The notes under the pieces were generated by a model. That model was not told the origin of the DNA. It saw only the letters and a list, made by a program, of their open reading frames with translations, and searched no databases. Shown here one piece after another: positions 54,740 to 61,031 of a DNA stretch of 64,000 nucleotides. The stretch's first letter is position 1. Each line of letters starts with the position of its first letter. The translations under genes were made by a program, and so were the position numbers. This stretch comes from MWCO01 sp964488865 (GTDB lineage Bacteria > Myxococcota_A > Polyangia > Polyangiales > Polyangiaceae): NCBI GenBank assembly GCA_964488865.1, contig CAZAWR010000013.1, forward strand, positions 1 to 64,000, written 5' to 3'.

Positions 54740-55863
54740 TAGAAGGTGCCGCCGATGGAGAGTCCCCGGATGTCGGGCCCGAAGACCGGGGCCACGAACG
54801 TGCTGGCGGGAGATCGGGATGCGGTGGCGGACTTCTCGGGTTCCGTTCGGAGGAAGTACAGCACGCCTGTGCTGACGGCGCCGAGACCGGCCACGACGAA
54901 TCCGACGGTCGCCACGGTTTTGTCCGTGTCGCGGGTGTCGAGGTTGTCCTGCAGTTGGCTGCATGCCGGAGAGTAGTTGGTTCGACTGGTGATCGGGATC
55001 GGATCGGCGCAAGGGTTCTTGCGGCGATCGAAGCCGTCGTAGTTCTCCAATTCGGGATCTCTCTCGGCCACGACCTTGATCTGGCCGGCGATGGAGTCCG
55101 CATTGCTCGAAGCGTTTTGGGCGAAGGCGGCGAACATGATGCCGAAGCCGAGACCCAGCACGGTTGCCCCACCCGTCGCCCACGCGACCTTGTCTTCGAT
55201 GACCCAGTCCACGAAAGGCTTGCGACCTTCGGTGGACACCTCGAACCCTGCGTCGTCGGGCTTGGCGACTGGATCCGGCGTGGCGTTTGGGATGCCGAAG
55301 GTCAGGGTGACGGTCTGCACCTGGCCGATCGATGCGGAAGCCTCGGCGGTCTGGGGCGGACGCCCGCCAACGCGGACTTCCACCTTTCGAACGCCGGCGG
55401 CGACGTCCACGGCTTCTGGCAGGGGGGCACGACCGACGATATCCCCATCGATGAACACCTCGGCGCCATCAACATCGACCTTCACGTCGATCCTGGCGGT
55501 CTTCGTGCGAGCGGAGGCGAGCCCGTCTTCGGCGGCCTTGCGTTCGGCGGGGTCCGCGTTGGGGTTGTCGCGGAGAAACTCTGAGAAGTGGCGCGCCGCC
55601 TCGACCGGGTGGTTGGATCGGAGCTCACTCTGCGCGAGGTTGAGCAGGACGGCTGGGTGTTTCTTGAGCGCGTAGGCCTGCAGGAACGCGGCGCGAGCCT
55701 CCTCGAACTTGCCCTGATCGAACAGCCGGACGCCCTCCTGGAACCGTTGGCGAGCCATGTCTGTGAAGGCATCGCCGGAGGCCTGGGCGGCGACGTCGGG
55801 CGCGAAGGAGATGGCAGGCATCGAAAGCGCGATCAGAACGAAGGCACAAGCACGAATCCTCAT
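54739..55863 (-). CDS. exported TPR-PEGA protein with two TM segments
   Basis: 374 residues: signal peptide (FVLIALSMPAISFAPDVAAQ), a TPR segment (about 35-115, GVRLFDQGKFEEARAAFLQAYAL), a PEGA-like beta domain (about 125-195, VDGAEVFIDGDIVGRAPLPE), then TM segments at about 227-250 and 317-339 separated by a Cys-containing loop with CADPIP and PACSQL. TPR-PEGA proteins are frequent in Polyangia near Ser/Thr-kinase genes; exact function is unknown. GAGAGG lies six bases before ATG 55863. It follows the single-pass Pro-rich gene by 33 bp and is probably in one unit with it. Confidence 0.75.
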   Translation of the reverse strand: MRIRACAFVLIALSMPAISFAPDVAAQASGDAFTDMARQRFQEGVRLFDQGKFEEARAAFLQAYALKKHPAVLLNLAQSELRSNHPVEAARHFSEFLRDNPNADPAERKAAEDGLASARTKTARIDVKVDVDGAEVFIDGDIVGRAPLPEAVDVAAGVRKVEVRVGGRPPQTAEASASIGQVQTVTLTFGIPNATPDPVAKPDDAGFEVSTEGRKPFVDWVIEDKVAWATGGATVLGLGFGIMFAAFAQNASSNADSIAGQIKVVAERDPELENYDGFDRRKNPCADPIPITSRTNYSPACSQLQDNLDTRDTDKTVATVGFVVAGLGAVSTGVLYFLRTEPEKSATASRSPASTFVAPVFGPDIRGLSIGGTF

Positions 55864-55896
55864 GTACGGCCTCTCGAAGGTTGCATGCGAAGGTCG

Positions 55897-56892
55897 TCAG
55901 AACGGTGTCTCGCGGACAATGCCTCCCGAAGGTGGTTTGTCGGTAGCAGGCGGCGAGGCGGTCTTGGGCGGCTTCGGCTCAGCCGTCTTGGTTGGTTCGG
56001 GTGTCGTGGTGGCCGGTGTCGTGGTGGCCGGTGCGGTCGACGTGGGAGCCGTGCCTTCCGTGTCCCGGGGGGCGGTCTTGGCGGTCGCGCCGGTCTTGTC
56101 CGGAGGCGGTTCTACAACCGGTTCAGTGGTCGGCTTGACCGTGTCGTCCGGCGAAGGCGTTGGCGTGGTGGCTGCAGGCGCTGCGACGGTGGGATCCGGG
56201 GAGGGCGCTGGCGCAGGCTCTTCCGGTGCGACCGGCAAGGACTCCACCGAGGTCGCCTTGTCCATCGGATCATGTTGCATCTTCTTTGGACCGGACGGCT
56301 CGTCATCGCCGGACAGCACGACCTTGAGTCCACCGATGCCACCGATGACGGCTGCGATCGCGACGATGGCGACGACGATCAGCCGGTTGCGGCGCTGTCG
56401 CTGTTGTCGATCGGAGTCGTCCTCCTGCCCACGGGCAGGGGCGGCGACGGGAACGACGGGGGCGGGCTCGAAGGGATCGTCTTCGGGAACGACGACGGTG
56501 GGCTCGTCCTTGATCTCGATCTCGGTGCGCTTCGGTATGGCGGCGATGATGTCGACCGGGCCTTGCGGTTCGGCGGCGTCTTCTTGCCCTTGTTCTTCTG
56601 GGAGCGCAGGCGACTGGGTCGTCTGAGGGGGTTGGGTTTCGTCAGACTCGACGGGGGCCGCAGCGGGTTCGGCTTGGGAGGATTCGGCCACATGGGTCGA
56701 GTCGGGGGCCTGGCCACGAGCTTCGAGGTCGGCGGGGGAATCGTCGAGAACGGCTTCCCATGCGGGTTTGAACTGAGAGGCAACGAGGTCAGCTTCCTCG
56801 GCGGAGAGCGGAGGCGTACTGTCGCGAGGTGCCTGCATGTCTTGGTCGCCCGCAGTTTGTGCGGGAACGGTATCCTTGGTCGCTTCGGACAT
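55897..56892 (-). CDS. single-pass Pro/Thr-rich membrane protein
   Basis: 331 residues. Acidic and Pro/Gln-rich cytoplasmic part (1-165), Arg-rich DRQQRQRRNR followed by one TM at about 170-193 (VVAIVAIAAVIGGIGGLKVV) and a periplasmic tail almost entirely Pro, Thr, Ala and Lys, with repeated TTTP- and PEP-type units, ending GGIVRETPF. There is no enzymatic domain. The tail resembles a flexible cell-wall-spanning linker. It is first in a unit with the TPR-PEGA gene. AAAGGG six bases before ATG 56892 supports the start over a longer frame. Confidence 0.7.
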   Translation of the reverse strand: MSEATKDTVPAQTAGDQDMQAPRDSTPPLSAEEADLVASQFKPAWEAVLDDSPADLEARGQAPDSTHVAESSQAEPAAAPVESDETQPPQTTQSPALPEEQGQEDAAEPQGPVDIIAAIPKRTEIEIKDEPTVVVPEDDPFEPAPVVPVAAPARGQEDDSDRQQRQRRNRLIVVAIVAIAAVIGGIGGLKVVLSGDDEPSGPKKMQHDPMDKATSVESLPVAPEEPAPAPSPDPTVAAPAATTPTPSPDDTVKPTTEPVVEPPPDKTGATAKTAPRDTEGTAPTSTAPATTTPATTTPEPTKTAEPKPPKTASPPATDKPPSGGIVRETPF

Positions 56893-56954
56893 CCTTCGCC
56901 CTTTCGCGCCCGTCTGGCTGCCAGACGGAAAACGTAGCATTCGAACTCCCGTGC

Positions 56955-56983
56955 TATCAACGTTGGTGTGCGATAAGGAGCAA
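56955..56983 (-). promoter_or_regulatory. candidate promoter of the Pro-rich/PEGA unit
   Basis: On the minus strand TTGCTC (56983-56978) and TTGATA (56960-56955) are 17 bp apart, 62 bp before ATG 56892. The divergent gap also has an AT-rich patch at about 57020-57050 near the amidase gene, but no clean hexamers there. Confidence 0.4.
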
Positions 56984-57141
56984 GCTGACGGTGCTGGTTC
57001 GACGGTTTGACGCGATTGTGCTGGAAAATTTGGGTACAACTAAAACCTGATGCGATGTTCGCAGGAAGTTGGGAACGTGGTGGGTGTTGGCGCGAATGGC
57101 AGGCGGGTTCGCGTGGTCCAATGAGGCAGATGGGACGAGCG

Positions 57142-58827
57142 ATGAGGCGAGGGCTGGCTGTGGTAGTGCTGGCCGCGGTTTGGGTTGCGCTTGGGTGCCG
57201 TGGTGCTGGGGAAGATGCGCCTGCGGTGGTGGTGGATGCTGGGGGAGGTGGGGATGGCGAGGCCTTTCCGGAACTCGAACATGCGACGAACGTGCTGACG
57301 AGTGGGCACCCTTTCACATCGCGTGCGCAAGCGGTGAGCGTGTCGGACCAGCTGGCGTTGTCTATGGAGGGCAAGCCTGCGGGCGTGTCGGCGCGCGCCG
57401 CGCGGGTGGTGGGGGACCTGCGGCGCAAATCCTACCGGACGTTCCACCAAGGAACGGATGCGCGCGAAGCGATCGTTCAGTACGACTTGGCGTCTCGGAG
57501 TGACGATGTGGAGCTGTCCTGTGCGGCTCGGGTGGCATCGCTGGGGTTGCGTGCGGAGCTCGAGGAAGACGTTCGCAAGGTCTACCTCGCACTCTACGAG
57601 GAGAGCCGTAGGAAGAACCCGGCCTTGTGCGAGGCATCGATCCGTCGTGCTTTGGAGGACTTGAGCGCCTACCGTGCGGAGCCTGCCCAGCTCGCGGACA
57701 TTGATCGTCGTGTTGCGGAGGCGACGGCGAGTGTGGATGGCGGGGTGAAGGGCGAGACGGTTGTGAAGCCTGGGCCGGAGACGAAGGCGGGGCCTTCGAA
57801 GATCGAGGCCATCGAGACGTTCAGCTCGCGTGATGCGGCTCGGGTGGTGATACACCTCACGTCGCCTGCGCTGTACGAGGTTGGTGCGTTGGCGGCGGAC
57901 GGCGAGCACGGGCCGCGGCTCTACGTGGACCTTGCGAAGACGAAGCGTGGGAAGGCGGAGCGAGAGAAGGAGACGGATGGGCTGGTCAGGCGGGTGAGGG
58001 TCGGCGTGCACCAGGACAAGACGCGAGTGGTGCTGGACCTGAGCCAGCAGGGGTACAAGCGGGTCTTCTACTTGCCGGAGCCTTTTCGCATCGTGATGGA
58101 CATCAGCACGACGGCGCCGCGGGCGGAGGGGGCGAAGGGCGAAGCGGTGGGGCCGCGGCAGGTGCGTCGAGTGGTGCTCGACCCGGGGCACGGGGGGAAC
58201 GATCCTGGGGCGATTGGGCCGGGGGGGTTGCGGGAGAAGGACGTGACGTTGGACATCGCGCACCGGGTTGCGCCGATCCTGTCGCGAGAGATGGGGATCG
58301 TGACGATGTTGACGCGCGACGACGATCGCTATGTGGCGCTCGAGGAACGGGCGGCGAGGGCGAACGCGTTTCACGCGGACTTGTTTGTGTCGATCCACTG
58401 CAACGCGGCGGAGGATCCATCGCACCGTGGGGTGCAAACGTTCGTGCTGGCGAGTGCGAAAGACGACGCGGCACAGCGGTTGGCGGCGCGGGAGAATGCG
58501 GCGTCGACGGCGGCGGGGCATCAGGTGGGAGCGATGCTGGCGGAACTTCAAGTGGAGTCGGTGTCGCGGCAGTCGTGGCAGCTGGCGACGTTGTTGCAAC
58601 GAGCGACGATCTCGTCGCTGTCGGAGAGCTACGGGGCGGTACCGGATGGTGGGGTTCGGTCGGCTGCGTTCTTCGTGCTGCTGGGGGCGCAGATGCCGGC
58701 GGTGTTGTTCGAGGTGTCGTTCGTGTCGAACCCGCAGGAGGAGACGCGCCTGGCGACGGCGGACTACCGTCAGAAGCTGGCGGACGGGGTTGCGAACGCG
58801 ATCAGGGCGTATCGAGATGGGCGTTGA
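57142..58827 (+). CDS. amiC-like: AMIN-domain N-acetylmuramoyl-L-alanine amidase, lipoprotein
   Basis: 561 residues. Signal peptide with lipobox (LAAVWVALGC), a helical region (about 30-200), an AMIN domain (about 219-325, AIETFSSRDAARVVIHL... RVVLDLSQQ) and an Amidase_3 catalytic domain (from about 343). Zinc and catalytic residues are seen in DPGHGGNDPGA, the Glu of LREKDVTLDI, SIHCNA and the Glu of FEVSFVSN, so the enzyme should be active, cutting the bond between N-acetylmuramate and L-alanine of peptidoglycan during division. It lacks C-terminal LysM. The start is uncertain between 57121, 57130 and 57142; 57142 gives the usual lipoprotein signal. Confidence 0.92.
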   Translation: MRRGLAVVVLAAVWVALGCRGAGEDAPAVVVDAGGGGDGEAFPELEHATNVLTSGHPFTSRAQAVSVSDQLALSMEGKPAGVSARAARVVGDLRRKSYRTFHQGTDAREAIVQYDLASRSDDVELSCAARVASLGLRAELEEDVRKVYLALYEESRRKNPALCEASIRRALEDLSAYRAEPAQLADIDRRVAEATASVDGGVKGETVVKPGPETKAGPSKIEAIETFSSRDAARVVIHLTSPALYEVGALAADGEHGPRLYVDLAKTKRGKAEREKETDGLVRRVRVGVHQDKTRVVLDLSQQGYKRVFYLPEPFRIVMDISTTAPRAEGAKGEAVGPRQVRRVVLDPGHGGNDPGAIGPGGLREKDVTLDIAHRVAPILSREMGIVTMLTRDDDRYVALEERAARANAFHADLFVSIHCNAAEDPSHRGVQTFVLASAKDDAAQRLAARENAASTAAGHQVGAMLAELQVESVSRQSWQLATLLQRATISSLSESYGAVPDGGVRSAAFFVLLGAQMPAVLFEVSFVSNPQEETRLATADYRQKLADGVANAIRAYRDGR

Positions 58828-58841
58828 GCGGGGCTAGCTAG

Positions 58842-59423
58842 CTAGGCGCGGTCGAGGCCCATGAGGCGCTCGAGGGAGTCACGAAGTTCGGAGACTTCGC
58901 CCTTGAGGATGAAGTCGTAGGCGCCTGCTTCCAGCGCTGGCTTGCGCATGTCCTCGTGGGTCGAATACACGATGGAGCGGATGTGCGCGGTGGCCTCGAT
59001 GCTCTTGAGGCGTTCGAGCAATCGAAGCCCGTCGAGGCCGGGTGTCTTGACGTCGAGGATGATGGCGTCGGGTTGAAGGTTTCCCACGGCGACGAGGGCA
59101 TCGAAGGGGTCCTGGAACGTGGTCAGATCGAAGCGTCGGGTGAGGACTCGACGGAGGGCGGCCAGGACGTTGGCGTCTTCGTCGACGGCGACGACCTTGG
59201 GTTTTCCGAGTCGAAGGACTTCGGGGATCGGGTAGCCGTACTTGCGGAGGAAGTCGAGCACGTCGAGGCGACGGAAGCGGAGGTGGCGACCGGGGGTGCG
59301 GAAGTGGCGGATTTCGCCCTTGTCAGCCCAGTTATGGATGGTCTTGAGGTCGACCTGGCAGAACCGGGCGACATCGCTTGCGGTGAAGAGTTCCGGGGTG
59401 TTTTGGGAGTCCTTGGCGTCCAT
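58842..59423 (-). CDS. MerR/excisionase-type HTH fused to a receiver domain
   Basis: 193 residues with the DNA-binding part first: a MerR/BldC-type winged HTH (12-63; ASDVARFCQVDLKTIHNWADKG, FRTPGRHLRFRRLDV) and then a response-regulator receiver (about 75-190) with acidic pocket D81/D83, phosphate acceptor D124 (IILDVKTPG), S154/T155 and K174. Usual response regulators have the opposite order. All receiver residues are intact, so phosphorylation is likely. No histidine kinase is near. A perfect inverted repeat lies 69 bp upstream of the start and could be its own operator. Confidence 0.88.
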   Translation of the reverse strand: MDAKDSQNTPELFTASDVARFCQVDLKTIHNWADKGEIRHFRTPGRHLRFRRLDVLDFLRKYGYPIPEVLRLGKPKVVAVDEDANVLAALRRVLTRRFDLTTFQDPFDALVAVGNLQPDAIILDVKTPGLDGLRLLERLKSIEATAHIRSIVYSTHEDMRKPALEAGAYDFILKGEVSELRDSLERLMGLDRA

Positions 59424-59491
59424 TGGCGATTTCGCTTTCTCCGTGCGGGGCCCTGCAGGTGTTCAGATCGTGTCTGGAAAACAGGGGAGGG

Positions 59492-59508
59492 TCATCGCTT
59501 AGCGATGA
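59492..59508. promoter_or_regulatory. inverted repeat upstream of the HTH-receiver gene
   Basis: TCATCGC-tta-GCGATGA, a perfect 7+7 inverted repeat with a three-base centre, in the 143-bp gap between the Nudix gene and the HTH-receiver gene. The dimer-style symmetry fits an operator for a MerR-type HTH. The remaining gap shows no clear promoter hexamers. Confidence 0.5.
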
Positions 59509-59566
59509 ACGTTCACAACCTAGCACAAGGCGTGGCCGTTTGCTTCAATTTCGAAAGGAACGACGC

Positions 59567-60388
59567 CTAGCTTTTCCAATTCAGGACGAATCGTCCCTCG
59601 CGGAGGTCGTATGAAGTCGGACCTTCCAGGGACCACTCGGGCTGGCTATGTTCGGGGTGTCCGGGCAGAACCAGGTGAACTCCGCCATCAAGGCACGAGT
59701 ATTCGGGACAAACCTGACGCAAGGGCTGACGGGACGCGAAACGCAAAAAGTCATCTAACATATTGAACTTACTCAATGAATACAGCATCCACTGGGTCGG
59801 AGGGACAAGCTCGAGGTCGCGACGTTCAAACCGCTCCAGGATTTCCGTCGGCTCAGACCAGAAGCATTCCGTGTTCTCCTGTCCGATGCGAAAAGTCTCC
59901 TGTCCTGCCGGCAGGGCCATGAAGTAGAAGCGGGCGTCGAACCGCACAGCCTGGGACGGAGGGGTCACCCAGCGCGCCACGGGATGGAGCTGCGCCAAGT
60001 CCAAGACGATTCCTGCGCGCTGGAGCAGGGACCGAAACTGTCCGTCCTCGTAGCGAAGCCGCAGCGCTCGTAGCTGGTGCGCATCGAAGGACCCGCGTGT
60101 GGCAAGCAGGCCCGCCTCCTCGAACAGCTCACGCGCAGCGCCCACGACGCAGGCGAACTCGACGGACCGGTCGTCGGAGAAGGCGAAGACGCGGGGGTGA
60201 GGTGAGGTAGCCTGGCTGCCGATGGCCGGGTCGGCATCGCAGGGATCGACCTTTCCGCCTGGGAAGGCGATGGCGCCTCCCCAGGCTCGGAGGTCCGGAT
60301 GACGTCGGACGCACAGGACCTCGAGGGCGGAAGGGCGTTCTCGGAGCACGAGCACCGTGGCGGCCGTTTCTGGGACTACTTCACGCAT
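59567..60388 (-). CDS. Nudix hydrolase
   Basis: 273 residues. The Nudix box is AARELFEEAGLL (REUxEExGU) with the matching AIAFPGGKVDPCD block upstream; about 30 residues lie between the two, as in the larger NUDT7/NUDT19-type enzymes rather than MutT. The product likely hydrolyses a nucleoside diphosphate derivative or CoA-like substrate; which one cannot be told. ATG 60388 begins the fold (MREVVPETAATVLVLRE); the much longer open frame upstream overlaps dksA on the other strand and is a shadow. Confidence 0.88.
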   Translation of the reverse strand: MREVVPETAATVLVLRERPSALEVLCVRRHPDLRAWGGAIAFPGGKVDPCDADPAIGSQATSPHPRVFAFSDDRSVEFACVVGAARELFEEAGLLATRGSFDAHQLRALRLRYEDGQFRSLLQRAGIVLDLAQLHPVARWVTPPSQAVRFDARFYFMALPAGQETFRIGQENTECFWSEPTEILERFERRDLELVPPTQWMLYSLSKFNMLDDFLRFASRQPLRQVCPEYSCLDGGVHLVLPGHPEHSQPEWSLEGPTSYDLREGRFVLNWKS

Positions 60389-60487
60389 GGTGCGCCATCG
60401 CCTCCTGCCTGATTGCTTGGTGAGGACCGGGGATAGTTGGCACGATGGCGGGTCTTCGAAACGTTGTGGTTCGCGGTCACGGTACCG

Positions 60488-60516
60488 TTGACGAATCGTG
60501 GCTTCATGCCTATGGT
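60488..60516 (+). promoter_or_regulatory. sigma-70-type promoter of dksA
   Basis: TTGACG (60488-60493), 17-bp spacer, TATGGT (60511-60516), 61 bp before ATG 60578. Confidence 0.65.
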
Positions 60517-60577
60517 ATTCGGCCCTTTGCGGCCTCGACAGTGTGTCGGGTTCGCGGGGAACCAGGGGTAGCCGAGC

Positions 60578-60940
60578 ATGAACAAGGCCCAGCTGAAAAA
60601 GTTCCGTGTCCTGCTTGAACGAAAGCGCGAAGAGCTCGTTCGCAAAGCCAAGCAGACCCTCGACGAGGACATGACCCTCGACGTGAACGACCTTCCGGAC
60701 GAGATGGATCTCGCCTCGAGTGAGTATCTGCAGTCCTTCACGTTCCGCCTTCGCGGGCGCGAGAAGTCGTTCCTGGACAAGATCAACAAGGCCATCGCGA
60801 AGATCGACGATGGGAGCTTTGGGGTCTGCGAGGAATGTTCGGACGAGATCTCGGTGAAGAGGCTGGAGGCTCGACCCGAGACCACCCTGTGCATTCGATG
60901 CAAGGAAGACCAGGAGCGGCTCGAGAAAGACTTCGGCTGA
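60578..60940 (+). CDS. dksA: DksA/TraR-family zinc-finger RNA polymerase regulator
   Basis: 120 residues. N-terminal coiled coil (LLERKREELVRKAKQTLDED), the tip acidic motif as DEMDLA, which fits the DxxDxA motif that DksA inserts into the RNA polymerase secondary channel, then the Cys4 zinc finger (CEEC at about 84-87 and CIRC at about 105-108) and a short basic/acidic C-terminal helix. It should act with (p)ppGpp made by the rel/spoT product to adjust transcription. Length is short compared with E. coli DksA (151) but the core is complete. AGGGG lies near ATG 60578. Confidence 0.93.
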   Translation: MNKAQLKKFRVLLERKREELVRKAKQTLDEDMTLDVNDLPDEMDLASSEYLQSFTFRLRGREKSFLDKINKAIAKIDDGSFGVCEECSDEISVKRLEARPETTLCIRCKEDQERLEKDFG

Positions 60941-60971
60941 AGCCGTTCGGAACCGCGCGCCAACCACCACA

Positions 60972-61000
60972 CGTCGAGCTGGCGCAGCCAGCGTGGCGAC
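60972..61000. repeat. hairpin between dksA and uvrA
   Basis: GCTGGC-gca-GCCAGC (60978-60992) flanked by CGTCG and CGACG (60972-60976, 60996-61000). It lies in the 91-bp gap between facing stops and lacks a T-tract; a bidirectional terminator is possible. Confidence 0.5.
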
Positions 61001-61031
61001 GTCTCTTCCTCATCTCGACGCAGGCCGGGCG

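Noticed and set aside
55897..56892. GltJ/AgmX
   Set aside because: It is a single-pass Pro-rich protein, but it lacks the zinc finger, GYF and C-terminal TonB-like domain expected of AgmX.
57007..57040. Promoter TTGACG ... TACAAC before the amidase gene
   Set aside because: The spacer would be 22 bp, too long for a sigma-70 promoter.
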